Assembly: GCF_016793595.1 (NCBI RefSeq)
Contig: NZ_JAEULY010000016.1
Span: 123,883 to 187,882, forward strand
From: Phreatobacter sp.
GTDB lineage: Bacteria > Pseudomonadota > Alphaproteobacteria > Rhizobiales > Phreatobacteraceae
Length of the DNA: 64,000 bases
Direction: 5' to 3'
Shown one piece after another: positions 16,438 through 25,024 of the stretch; the stretch's first letter is position 1, and every line of letters starts with the position of its first letter. Under the pieces are notes generated by a model. It had not been told where the DNA came from, ran no database searches, and saw nothing but the letters and a program-made list of their open reading frames with translations. A program made the position numbers and the translations under genes.

Positions 16438-18447
16438 CTAGCCTATACCGTCCCGCTTCGCCTTGGCCACGATGCCGGGCATCTTGGCTTCGAGACGCTT
16501 GTCGCGCTGGTCGAGCTCGTTCTTGAGAGCCGCGAGCGTATCCTTGCCCGCGTCACCCTGAACTGTGATGTTGGTCACCGGCGCGAAGGTGATAGGGCCA
16601 CCACCCCGGGCGGCACCGAAGGACTGGAACCGCGGCACCGCGACACTGGAGGGCACGGTCGGCGGGACAATGCCTCCGTCTCTGAAGCCCGGCTTACCTA
16701 GCCGCATGGCCTCCACAGCCGCCACGCCGCCAGCGTTGGCGACGTCACGCTGAGACCAGACGACCTCACCCTTATGGACAAAGCCCGCGAATTGGGCGGC
16801 CGGCCCCGCCCCGGTGTAGCCGCCGTTCTCGAATAGCTGAGTGCCGGTGGACCCGCCCCCGCCAATCCCTCCGAACAGGCTTCCTAGTAGGCCGCCGCCT
16901 CCGAACAGGCCCCCGCCCCCGCCGAAGGCGTTGAGCCACAGATTGTCCAGCGCCATTTGCGCGAGCTTGTCGCCGACCCGCTGAAGCTGGCGAAGGCCGG
17001 CCTCGCCGAACGATTTCCAGGCGTTCTCGCCGTTCGCCAGGTTGGACGTGAAGTCGCTGGCGAGACCCTTGAAGCTGTCGCGGGTGAAGTCGTTCAACTC
17101 GACGGTCTGCCGCTGGGCCTTGTTCAACGCCTCCAGGCGAACGCGAAGGGCTTCACTCTCGTTGACCTGATCCGTGAGCCGCTTCGTCACCTCTTCGCGC
17201 GTCTTGGCGTCGAGGCGGTTGAGGTCGACCTGAGCACGCGCGATTTCCATTGCCGCCTTTTGGGCCGCTTCCGACTGCCCGAACGTCGCGATCTGCGCGC
17301 GCATCACGGCATCTTGGCGCGTAAGGCTGTCGATGTAGGCGTTGAGCCGAGTGAGCGCGGTGTCCGTTGGGGCGCTGCCGCCACCCCCTCCGCCATCGCT
17401 GCCGGGCGGAATGACCGTACGCGGGCCGAGGTTCGGCGTGACGATGTCGGCCGAAGCAGGCCTGTTGCGCGGCGCCGGCGGCCGGAAGTTCGGCAGCAGC
17501 TCGCCCTGGCCGTTGGTGATGCCGGGGATCGGCGTCTCCAATCGGATGCCGGTGCCCGGCCCCTGCTCCACCCTAAAGCTGCGAAGTTCGTTCAATCCTT
17601 TGACGAAGGTGAATGCCTGCTCGGCGAGGTGGCCCAGCCCCCTGCCGATGTCGAGGAGGGCGACCTTGGACGAGACTTGGAAGTTACCCCATGCCGAGGT
17701 CCAGGCCTCGTCAAAGGCCCTCGCCTTCCGGACGGCCTCCTCGAGCCCGCGTGTGCTGCGCTCCTGCTCCGACCGCATGGAAGCGAGGTTGTCGGCGCCG
17801 CGGGCGAAGAGCGGGATCAGCTCCTTCGCGACGCCAAGCATCTCGGCGATCTTGATCCGGTCGCTCTCATTCGCCGCATTTGCGATCAGCCGGGCCGCGT
17901 GTCCCAGCGCTTCGTTGGTCGAAATGACCTGGCCGTGCCGGTTCTTCAGCTTGATGCCATTGGCTTCCAGCAGCTTGCCGAACTCGCTCTCCTCGCGGGC
18001 GGCCTCGGCGATGTTGTCGGCGATCCCGCGAAGCGTCTGGTCGATCGCGCCGGACCCGGCACCGACGCCAGTAGAGATGTTGCGAAGCGCGGCCGCCTGC
18101 CCGATGGAGAGGCCGACGTGCTTGGCGAGGTCATCGATCGCCAGCAGTTCGGTCTTCATCTTGTTTAGCGTGGCGAGGATGCCGGCCGCGGACAGCGGGG
18201 CCGCGAACCGCGAGGCGAGCCCGCTGACGAAGGCGCCTGCATGGCTTTGCATACTGGTCAGGGCCTGATTGACCCGCCCGGTCGAGCGCTCGAAATCCTG
18301 CTCTATCGAGCGGGTGACGCGGCTGGATTCCTCGCGCAGCTTCGTGAACGACCGCGTGCCGGTGCCTTCGGCCTTCTGAATGTTGCGCTCGAAATCGGAG
18401 ACCCGCGCGATCAGGTCAACGACAAGCTGTTCGCGATCCTCTGTCAT
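16438..18447 (-). CDS. Phage tail tape measure protein
   Basis: 669 residues. The N-terminal region is a long helical/coiled-coil section (VARVSDFERNIQKAEGTG, MKTELLAIDDLAKHVGLSI), followed by further helical repeats and a Gly-rich hydrophobic C-terminal segment (GGGLFGGGGLLGSLFGG) with ENGGYTGAGPAAQFAGFVHK, typical of lambda-type tape measures. In phages it sets tail length inside the tail tube. Its ATG overlaps the TerL stop. No major tail protein or chaperone gene precedes it, which is unusual. Confidence 0.9.
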   Translation of the reverse strand: MTEDREQLVVDLIARVSDFERNIQKAEGTGTRSFTKLREESSRVTRSIEQDFERSTGRVNQALTSMQSHAGAFVSGLASRFAAPLSAAGILATLNKMKTELLAIDDLAKHVGLSIGQAAALRNISTGVGAGSGAIDQTLRGIADNIAEAAREESEFGKLLEANGIKLKNRHGQVISTNEALGHAARLIANAANESDRIKIAEMLGVAKELIPLFARGADNLASMRSEQERSTRGLEEAVRKARAFDEAWTSAWGNFQVSSKVALLDIGRGLGHLAEQAFTFVKGLNELRSFRVEQGPGTGIRLETPIPGITNGQGELLPNFRPPAPRNRPASADIVTPNLGPRTVIPPGSDGGGGGGSAPTDTALTRLNAYIDSLTRQDAVMRAQIATFGQSEAAQKAAMEIARAQVDLNRLDAKTREEVTKRLTDQVNESEALRVRLEALNKAQRQTVELNDFTRDSFKGLASDFTSNLANGENAWKSFGEAGLRQLQRVGDKLAQMALDNLWLNAFGGGGGLFGGGGLLGSLFGGIGGGGSTGTQLFENGGYTGAGPAAQFAGFVHKGEVVWSQRDVANAGGVAAVEAMRLGKPGFRDGGIVPPTVPSSVAVPRFQSFGAARGGGPITFAPVTNITVQGDAGKDTLAALKNELDQRDKRLEAKMPGIVAKAKRDGIG

Positions 18448-20036
18448 CAGAAGCTGCTCCAGTTTTCAACGAAATCGTCTCGGTCATAGGGCGAGGTCTC
18501 CTCGCGCACGGCGCGCGAGACGGCCATCCAGGTAGCGGTTGCGCCGTCGATACGATCGCGGCTCTTGCCCTTGTGCATGGTGCGGTTGCCCGCGCTATCG
18601 TTGTGGATGGCGATGTTCTCGAAGCACCAGCGCAGGACGGGATTGCCGGCGTGGACGATCTTCTCCGACAGGATGAGCCCTTCGAGAACATTGAGCGCGG
18701 GTGATTGCGTCACCCAGCCCTGACGCATCGAGGCCGTGGGGAAGCCGTCATCGGTCAGCGGTCCCATAACCGCTTGGGCGTACTTCTCATCGAAGTTGAT
18801 CTCGCGGACGTCGAAGCGCTCGCAGAGATCGCGGATACGCTGTTCGACGGCGCGTGGATCGATGACGTTGCCCGGCGTCGGAGTGATGAATGTCTGCTTC
18901 GCCCACTCGGGATAGGGGACGCCGTCACGGTCAGCGCGGGTGCGCAGGTTGTTCTCCGGCACGAAGAAGAAGGGGAGCAGGACAAACTCATCGCTCTCTA
19001 GGGGTCTGACACATGCCAGGACGGCGGTGAGGTCGGTCGTGGTCGACATGTCAACGCCTATCCAGCAAGGCGCGCCGTCGATGTCTTCAGGGATCGGTCG
19101 AGCGCCCTTGTCGTAGGCGCGCATGTCGACATAAGGCGTCAGGCTGTTGTCCTGGCGGATGCCGAGGAAGAACTGCTCGAAGGCGGCCCGGTCGCCCGGC
19201 CGCTCGCGAGCCTCGGCCGCCATCTGACGCAGAGACGCTAAGTCCGGATAGCCGTAAGCGAGCCCGGGCAGCACCTTCGCCCAGGTCGCCTCTTCGTCCC
19301 AGGGCTCCTCGCGGCCTGCCTCGAAGACGATCGGCAGGAAGGTGGGGTCAACGATCTCACCGGCCTGTACCTTCCTGGCGTACTCGTAGATCGGAAAATC
19401 GGGGCTCTCGTTGCCCCTGCCTGCCGTTGTGGCGACGACCAGCAGCGAACCCGCCACCTTCGTGGCGCCGGTACGCATGGCGTGCCAGAGGTCGGCCTTC
19501 TCATGGGCCCATAGCTCATCGACCAGCACGAAGTTCGGCGTCGCGCCGTGCTTCTTCTTGCCGTCGCTACTCACGGCCTCGAACCGTGAGCCGGTCTTCA
19601 GGTGCATCAGCCGGTTCTTGGAATCGACAGGGCGCGCCCCATCGGCAAGCGCAGGCGTCGCATCCACGATGGACAGCGCCTCCTCGAAGGCGATGCGCGC
19701 CTGGTTGCGGTCGGCGGCTGCAACGAAGTTCTGGCCCGCCGCTACGCGCTCCGGGCCGAACGTGTGGAGCAGCGCCAGCGCCGCGGCGAGGCTGGTCTTA
19801 CGCGAGCCCTTGCCAACTTGCAGGTACACGGTGCGCACCTGTCGGCTGCCGTCCGGATTTGTCGGGCCATAGATCCTGCGCACGATGCGTTCGAAGGGCG
19901 GATCAAGCTGGAAGGCCCGACCCGGCAGTGTCGATTTCGGATGCCTCAGCTTGCCCAGCGCCCGCACGGCGCGCTCGCCGCGGCCCTCTGGATCAGAGAT
20001 CGGAGAGCCGTCGGTGAGCCATTCAAGCCCAGTCAT
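18447..20036 (-). CDS. Phage terminase large subunit
   Basis: 529-residue packaging motor ATPase and nuclease. The Walker A-like loop is VGKGSRKTSLA, Walker B is NFVLVDELW, the coupling motif is VVATTAGR, and the nuclease domain begins at WIGVDMSTTTDLTA, with later acidic segments INFDEKYAQ and RIDGATATWMA. The length is normal for the HK97/P27-partner type. The start MTGLEWLTDG overlaps the small-subunit gene by 14 nt. Confidence 0.93.
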   Translation of the reverse strand: MTGLEWLTDGSPISDPEGRGERAVRALGKLRHPKSTLPGRAFQLDPPFERIVRRIYGPTNPDGSRQVRTVYLQVGKGSRKTSLAAALALLHTFGPERVAAGQNFVAAADRNQARIAFEEALSIVDATPALADGARPVDSKNRLMHLKTGSRFEAVSSDGKKKHGATPNFVLVDELWAHEKADLWHAMRTGATKVAGSLLVVATTAGRGNESPDFPIYEYARKVQAGEIVDPTFLPIVFEAGREEPWDEEATWAKVLPGLAYGYPDLASLRQMAAEARERPGDRAAFEQFFLGIRQDNSLTPYVDMRAYDKGARPIPEDIDGAPCWIGVDMSTTTDLTAVLACVRPLESDEFVLLPFFFVPENNLRTRADRDGVPYPEWAKQTFITPTPGNVIDPRAVEQRIRDLCERFDVREINFDEKYAQAVMGPLTDDGFPTASMRQGWVTQSPALNVLEGLILSEKIVHAGNPVLRWCFENIAIHNDSAGNRTMHKGKSRDRIDGATATWMAVSRAVREETSPYDRDDFVENWSSF

Positions 20037-20415
20037 CGTCTGCTCCGGGCGGCGGGGCACCGGCGGCCCGCTGGCGGGCGTAAGGCGTCAGGCCCAGTTC
20101 GGCGGCGAACCGGCGCGCGCTCTCCAGGTAGGCGAGCTGCATTCGCACGGCAGGGTGTGCCTTCGGGCCCGCCGGAGACTTCACGATGCGGCCCTGCCGG
20201 GTGATGAGGCGCGCCGTCTCGCGGACGCCCGCAATGGCGGTGCAATAGGCCTCCAGCGATCCGAGGTCGGTATCGGTCAGCACCTTCCGGGCGATGAGGT
20301 CCGGCACGACGCGCCTCCACTCCGTCTTGCCGTCTTTCGGCAGCGAGGACGGCGGCGGTGGCATCTGGACGATCGCCTCATTCGAGACCACGAGCTGCGG
20401 CTTCAGGCCCCTCAT
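20023..20415 (-). CDS. Phage terminase small subunit (P27 family)
   Basis: 130 residues; recognises packaging-site DNA and partners TerL. The sequence has the P27 pattern: MRGLKPQLVVSNEAI, PPPPSSLPKDGKTEWRRVVP, then LTDTDLGSLEAYCTAIAG. It overlaps the head-closure gene by 4 bases (ATGA). In most HK97-like phages the terminase genes come before the portal; here they follow the capsid and closure genes. Confidence 0.88.
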   Translation of the reverse strand: MRGLKPQLVVSNEAIVQMPPPPSSLPKDGKTEWRRVVPDLIARKVLTDTDLGSLEAYCTAIAGVRETARLITRQGRIVKSPAGPKAHPAVRMQLAYLESARRFAAELGLTPYARQRAAGAPPPGADDDWA

Positions 20416-20735
20416 GACGCGGCCTCGCCGACCGAAACGGTGCGCAGCTCCAGCCCTTCGCGGCGGCCGATCTCCTTCACCTCTTTGATGTTGAACGCCT
20501 GGCCGGCATAGGCGACGCGGTGGGACGTCGTGATCCCTGCGATGAATCGGCACCGAAAGATGATCGCCGTCTCAGCCACGGCGCCGCCGCGAATAAACTC
20601 CTCCGTCGACTGCTGGACGAGCTGCGCCCGCATGGTCGCCAGCATGGTCCACGTCTGCACCGGCGTGCCCGATGGGTTGACGCTGGTAGAGAGCACCTGA
20701 ATGACGATCTCTCGGTCGAGCTTTCCCGCGCGCAT
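20412..20735 (-). CDS. Phage head closure / head-tail adaptor protein
   Basis: 107-residue protein of the SPP1 gp16 / HK97 head-closure type: AGKLDREIVIQVLSTSVNPSG at the N-terminus, a beta-rich body (QTWTMLATMRAQLVQ) and a C-terminal pattern VAYAGQAFNIKEVKEIGRR. It forms the ring beneath the portal that blocks DNA exit and joins the tail. Start MRAGKLDREI overlaps, as TGATG, the stop of a frame that continues the upstream capsid gene in a shifted register (see findings). Confidence 0.85.
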   Translation of the reverse strand: MRAGKLDREIVIQVLSTSVNPSGTPVQTWTMLATMRAQLVQQSTEEFIRGGAVAETAIIFRCRFIAGITTSHRVAYAGQAFNIKEVKEIGRREGLELRTVSVGEAAS

Positions 20736-20760
20736 CAGCCCGACTTCCAAGACAGGGTGA

Positions 20761-22254
20761 TCAGGCTGTCGAGCGTAATGACCGCGTGCGAGGTCTCGCC
20801 GTCAGGGTCGCGGAGGTAGCGGACGCTCTCGATATGGCAGTCGCCGCAATGGAAATCGGGATCGTCAACGTGCCCGCGGCGACGTCATCCATGTCCGGCG
20901 CTTCGATGACCGGACGGCCGAGGATCGTTTCCGGCGAGCCCTCTGCGAGCGACGGCTGCCAGAGATAGCCCTGCGACGAGTCCTTGAGCTTCCGGATGGC
21001 CGCAAGCGTCGAGCCGTTCATCATGAACGAGCCTCGGCTGCGATAGGGGGCCGGGAGCGAGTAGATCAGGCTGATCAGGAGATCGGCCGGAGCGGAGCCG
21101 AGCGTCGAGGCGTTGCCGGACGGCAGATAGGTGAGGTCCGGTGCCTTGAGGATGCCGAGCGGCTTCTTGGCACCGTCGCCGTTCAGGAAGACGTCGCCCT
21201 CCATGCGGCCGAACTCTTCGGAGAGGTCGGTCGAAACCTCGCTCTCGACGTTGACCGCGGCGTCCTCGAGCAGGCGCTGCGACACGTCGACGTAGCAGGC
21301 GATCTCGTGAACCGGCACCTCGACCTGACCGTAGGTCGAGCCCGTCTCCTGACGCGGTTCGGTCTCGCCGACCCAGCGGCCGTTCGGACGGCCGGTGCGC
21401 TTCGGCAACAGCACGGCGCCGGACCCCGTCGAGCCGACGCGGGCAACCTGCCGCATCGGAGAGATCTCGGTGATGCCCTTCAGCACCTCGTTCGAGAACT
21501 CCGGGGTGGCGAAGTAACCGCCTTGCGTGTCGTCAGCGACGCGGAGTGCCTTGACCTCGTCCAGAGACATGGTCGTCGGGCCCCGGCGGAGGAACGAGCC
21601 GAAGGCCTTCTGCTCGATCGGCACCTCGGCGTCCTGCTGCTTGCCGCCGGCCGGGCGGTTCATCTTGGTTTCGATGCGGGTCAAGGCCTTCGCGGCCTCC
21701 TCGCCCGTCCCCTTCATTGCGGCGACATCGGCCTTGATGGCTGCGACATCGGTTTCGAGGGCGCCAACGCGGTCCTCGACGGTCGGGGCAGCGGCCCCCT
21801 CTTCTCCGGCCATGGGGGCCTCCTTCACGGTGATGATGCGCGCGCCCGGATGGGACGGCACGCTGACGATGGATACTTCCTTGAGGTCCAGGGAACTGAT
21901 GGTGCGGCCGCCGCCCTGGCGCGGAGCCGCCTTCTTCGTCTGAAAGCCGATGGACAAGCCGCCGGCCCCTCCAGCCTTCACGATCGCGCGGACCTCGCGG
22001 GCTCGCTCGACGTCATCGATCAGCAGGCGGCCCTTGACCTCCAGGCCCTTGGCCGTCTCGGCGATGCTGTCCCAGACACCCACGACCTGGCTCTGATCGT
22101 GCGCCCACAGCATGGGCAGCGCGCCGGGATGGGCGAACGCGCCCTTGGTGATCAGGTCGCCGACCATGTCAGGCGATCCGAATGGCCACGCGATGCCATG
22201 GATTGCGCCGCTGTCCTCGACCGTGAGGGCGACCTTGACCTCAAGCCGCTGCAT
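20761..22254 (-). CDS. HK97-type prohead protease fused to major capsid protein (3' end probably frameshifted)
   Basis: One 497-residue frame. Residues 1-145 form the prohead protease (IHGIAWPFGSPDMVGD, MLWAHDQSQVVGVWD, SIVSVPSHPGARI, with HxD/S-type residues). After a coiled-coil delta-like stretch (VEDRVGALETDVAAIKADVA), the capsid follows with RVADDTQGGYFATPEF, GETEPRQETGS and LNGDGAKKPLGIL. The last 40 residues after VAAGTLTIP (AATAISRASATSATL) are low-complexity and unlike capsid C-termini, which points to a shifted frame. Fusion of protease and capsid is known from some phages. Confidence 0.9.
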   Translation of the reverse strand: MQRLEVKVALTVEDSGAIHGIAWPFGSPDMVGDLITKGAFAHPGALPMLWAHDQSQVVGVWDSIAETAKGLEVKGRLLIDDVERAREVRAIVKAGGAGGLSIGFQTKKAAPRQGGGRTISSLDLKEVSIVSVPSHPGARIITVKEAPMAGEEGAAAPTVEDRVGALETDVAAIKADVAAMKGTGEEAAKALTRIETKMNRPAGGKQQDAEVPIEQKAFGSFLRRGPTTMSLDEVKALRVADDTQGGYFATPEFSNEVLKGITEISPMRQVARVGSTGSGAVLLPKRTGRPNGRWVGETEPRQETGSTYGQVEVPVHEIACYVDVSQRLLEDAAVNVESEVSTDLSEEFGRMEGDVFLNGDGAKKPLGILKAPDLTYLPSGNASTLGSAPADLLISLIYSLPAPYRSRGSFMMNGSTLAAIRKLKDSSQGYLWQPSLAEGSPETILGRPVIEAPDMDDVAAGTLTIPISIAATAISRASATSATLTARPRTRSLRSTA

Positions 22255-22693
22255 CGCCGGCCTCCCTCTTCACCGGGTCGACCTTCTTGGGGATCCAAGG
22301 GTCACGGGAGGCTGCGAAGGCGTCGATCTGGTCGCGGATGATGCGAGACGAGGCTAGGACGCGCTCGGCGTTCTTGATGGTGAAGGGAACCGGCTCGCCG
22401 TTCTGGCGCACGTCCCAGCGGACGACGTACCGGGCCAGCATCCCGACAGCGATGCTCAGCGTGATCTCGCGAACCTCAGCCGCATTGGCCATGGCGGGCG
22501 GCAGTTGCAAGACGTGTTCCCGTCTCGCGCGATCCGCGGCCCAGTTCTTGGCGTCCTGCGCCACGTTGCTGTCAGGCCCTGCGATCCAGAACTTGAGGTC
22601 GGTCAGTTCCTGAGTGATCGGGTTGATGATCACCAGCTCGGCGCCCGCGTCCTGCTTGTCCGCGATGGCGATGATGTCGTTCAGGTCGGTCAC
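22241..22693 (-). CDS. Hypothetical phage protein between portal and protease, 150 aa
   Basis: An alpha/beta protein (IIAIADKQDAGAELVIINP, LKFWIAGPDSNVAQ, MLARYVVRWDVRQNG) that overlaps both neighbours by a few bases, ATGA at the portal side. Position between portal and protease-capsid, and its small size, suggest a head-assembly accessory protein. The WIAGPDS and VARYVVRW segments resemble proteins annotated as phage tail assembly chaperone-like, but this cannot be established by eye. Confidence 0.62.
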   Translation of the reverse strand: MTDLNDIIAIADKQDAGAELVIINPITQELTDLKFWIAGPDSNVAQDAKNWAADRARREHVLQLPPAMANAAEVREITLSIAVGMLARYVVRWDVRQNGEPVPFTIKNAERVLASSRIIRDQIDAFAASRDPWIPKKVDPVKREAGDAAA

Positions 22694-23892
22694 GTGGCCG
22701 GCTCCTTCTGCTGCTCGGTGGAAGTCGGCACCGGGACGGTGACGTTGGGGTTCGCGAACTCCTCGCCGCCGGCGCGCGGCTTCATGCCGAGCCAGTCGCG
22801 GCCTTCGTTCGGATTGATGGTGCGGGAGGCGATGAGGCCGTTGATCGCGGTGGCCCGCGCGGTCAGGTCGGCGCGGGTGAGGTCGTCGCGATCGAAGACG
22901 ACGCGGTAGCGGGCGCGGTCGTCGGGATGGAACAGGCCGCGGCGAAGGGCGGCTTCAAGGGCCTGAAGCCACGGCTCCAGGCAGTAGGTCAGGAACTCTT
23001 TGCCCTGCTGCTCGCCGTTCGACCAGGTCGCCCGCTCAAGGTCGAACAGCATCGACGGCGGCACGCGGAAGGCGCGGGCGATTTCGAGGATCTGAAACCG
23101 GCGCATCTCCAGGAACTGGGCGTCCACAGACGTCATTTGCGACTGGGTGAAGGACGCTCCGCCCCATAGCAGAGCCGTGCTGCCGGCGTTGTCGGCTCCC
23201 TCGTGAACCTTCTTCCAGCCGGCGCGCATCTTCTTGAGCTGTTCTTCGCCCATGCCGTTCGGGAACGTGACGACGCCGCCCGGGCGCGCACCGTTCTTGA
23301 ACAGCCGCCCCGCATAGGCTTCGAGGAGATAGGCAAGGCCAATGGCCTCACGAGCGAGGGTCAGCGGGCTCTTGGAGAACGGCCCGCGAAGGTGGATCAC
23401 GTCATTGCGCGGGACGACGAGGCCATCCTTCCGATAGGTTGGCTCGCCGGTGCCTTCCCAGTCGTAATCGACGGTGAAGCGGCCGACGTCGTACTTGATG
23501 AGCTCCATGACATCGCCGCGGGGGCGATTGGCCCAGGCGAAACCGCCGGCATCGCGGGTCAGGGCCTCGGAGACAAGGTCGCGGATGAACTCATAGCCGC
23601 TGGTCCACTCGTTCACGTCGCCGTTGAGCATGACGGTCAGCGGATGATCGGGCAGCTCTTTCTCGGAATCGTCTGCCTGTATCTCGACCACGATGCGGCT
23701 GAGCGATGCCGCCGCCTCCGAGATAACGCGGACGGCGCTGGCAACGGCCGGCACGGTCAGGGCGGTGGAAGCGGAGACGCCGACGCTGGTGGCGGCGGAG
23801 ACGCCGAACAGTTCGAGCAGCCAGTCCTCCGGCGCGGCGAGTCCGGATTTCTGTTCGATCGGGGCAGCTTTGCGAAAGAAGCGTGCGAGCAT
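22690..23892 (-). CDS. Phage portal protein (HK97 family)
   Basis: 400 residues forming the dodecameric DNA entry ring of the capsid. Diagnostic stretches are VPAVASAVRVISEAAASL, SGYEFIRDLVSEALTRDAGGF, NGARPGGVVTFPNGM and the RAFRVPPSMLFDLERATWSN segment. The start at MLARFFRKA was chosen because family members begin shortly before the basic RFFRKA; the in-frame upstream ATG is 26 codons earlier. Downstream it overlaps the next gene by 4 bases. Confidence 0.93.
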   Translation of the reverse strand: MLARFFRKAAPIEQKSGLAAPEDWLLELFGVSAATSVGVSASTALTVPAVASAVRVISEAAASLSRIVVEIQADDSEKELPDHPLTVMLNGDVNEWTSGYEFIRDLVSEALTRDAGGFAWANRPRGDVMELIKYDVGRFTVDYDWEGTGEPTYRKDGLVVPRNDVIHLRGPFSKSPLTLAREAIGLAYLLEAYAGRLFKNGARPGGVVTFPNGMGEEQLKKMRAGWKKVHEGADNAGSTALLWGGASFTQSQMTSVDAQFLEMRRFQILEIARAFRVPPSMLFDLERATWSNGEQQGKEFLTYCLEPWLQALEAALRRGLFHPDDRARYRVVFDRDDLTRADLTARATAINGLIASRTINPNEGRDWLGMKPRAGGEEFANPNVTVPVPTSTEQQKEPAT

Positions 23893-23973
23893 CCCGATTG
23901 TATGGCGGATGGCCGGGCGCTTCGTCCCGGCCTTAAACTTTGCAAACCTTGTCAAAATCGCGCATCGCAAGGC

Positions 23974-24183
23974 TCAGAGGTTCTGAAGCCAACGATCGAG
24001 CTCGGTTCTCATCGCCATGTAGCGGCCGCGCGGCTTGGAGATCGGGCAATCGTCACCGGCTGCCCAGCGGTATACGGTGGCCTCGCTGACCCCCGCAAAA
24101 TCCGCGATGGCTTTGGCACCCCATAGCCGCTCGCGGGCGCGCTCCAGATCGACAAGACGGGTGGCGGTGCTGACGATCATCAT
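23974..24183 (-). CDS. Small HTH DNA-binding protein, 69 aa
   Basis: LWGAKAIADFAGVSEATVYRW is a clear helix-turn-helix of the AlpA/MerR-like type, followed by the basic SKPRGRYMAMRTELDRWLQNL wing. The gene overlaps the upstream small gene (ATGATG, ambiguous start) and precedes the portal gene by 81 bp. It may regulate the late genes, since that gap is the largest in the rightward half of the module. Confidence 0.7.
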   Translation of the reverse strand: MMIVSTATRLVDLERARERLWGAKAIADFAGVSEATVYRWAAGDDCPISKPRGRYMAMRTELDRWLQNL

Positions 24184-24461
24184 GCGCGCCCCGCGACGAA
24201 GTCATGCGGCCGCAACTCTCGGAGACGGGAGCAAATGGTCTCGGCCGCCACCGCCGCCACCCGGTCGATGACATCCGACCGTACCACCGTCTCCAGAGGC
24301 CCCAACTGCTCGCGGACGATCCGCAGGGCGATCTTAGCTGCCTGCTCCTCCATGTTGGCAGGCCATGGCCGGGGCGCCGCCGCTGCGAACTGTTCCGCCG
24401 AGACGCGCGCCACCATCTTCGCGCCTTCGATCCACTGCGCAATGAGCTCGTCGCCGGTCAT
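24180..24461 (-). CDS. Hypothetical phage protein, 93 aa
   Basis: Helical protein: MTGDELIAQWIEGAKMVARV, then EEQAAKIALRIVREQLGPL. No recognised domain. Overlaps both neighbours by 4 bases, so it is part of the early operon. The start at 24461 was preferred to 24497 because the upstream segment is antisense-like and lacks a ribosome site. Confidence 0.55.
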   Translation of the reverse strand: MTGDELIAQWIEGAKMVARVSAEQFAAAAPRPWPANMEEQAAKIALRIVREQLGPLETVVRSDVIDRVAAVAAETICSRLRELRPHDFVAGRA

Positions 24462-25024
24462 AGCGCCACCTGGTTCTGTCTCCGCTCGGCTTCCCAACGG
24501 CGGCGCTGATACTCGATCTGCTCCTCATGGGCTTCGATCATTTTGGGCATCTCATCGAGAGCCCGTGCCGCTATCCCGACACGCACCGATGCCGCCCTCA
24601 GCGCGGCGAGAACCTCGCTGATCATCGGCATGAATTCGCTCTCGCGGCGCAGTTGCCGGCACGCCATCGTGAGGGCGCCGATCGACGGCTGCTCGTCGCT
24701 GACGTCCATGGTCAGCATCCGAGCAAAGACCTTCGGATCGGTCTTGCCGGCCGGGTAGCAGCCGAGCAACGCGGCGAGGTGCTGGCGGATTTCCTGAGCC
24801 GTCGCCGGCCGTGCCATCTGCGGCACCACCGATGCCGCCTGCTCCAGCGCCTGCCGAGCTATCGCCGGCTTGACGCAGGTGGCGTCGAACTGCCGTCCGC
24901 CGAACATCCAGCGCGACATGTAAGGCCCGTAGACCTCGGCCAGCTTCTGGACCGCGAGCGATGCGGACGTGCTGCGATGAACCTGCGGGAGCGCCGCGTC
25001 CGAGACGAGATCGATATCGTTCAT
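24458..25024 (-). CDS. Hypothetical phage early protein, 188 aa
   Basis: An all-helical protein (ASLAVQKLAEVYGPYMSR, TAQEIRQHLAALLGCYPAG, GALTMACRQLRRESEFMPM) ending in a charged helix HEEQIEYQRRRWEAERRQ. The arrangement and place directly after the putative replication gene recall phage replication helper or loader genes, but I see no loader signature. Starts at MNDIDLVSD; ATGA overlap with the upstream gene. Confidence 0.55.
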   Translation of the reverse strand: MNDIDLVSDAALPQVHRSTSASLAVQKLAEVYGPYMSRWMFGGRQFDATCVKPAIARQALEQAASVVPQMARPATAQEIRQHLAALLGCYPAGKTDPKVFARMLTMDVSDEQPSIGALTMACRQLRRESEFMPMISEVLAALRAASVRVGIAARALDEMPKMIEAHEEQIEYQRRRWEAERRQNQVAL

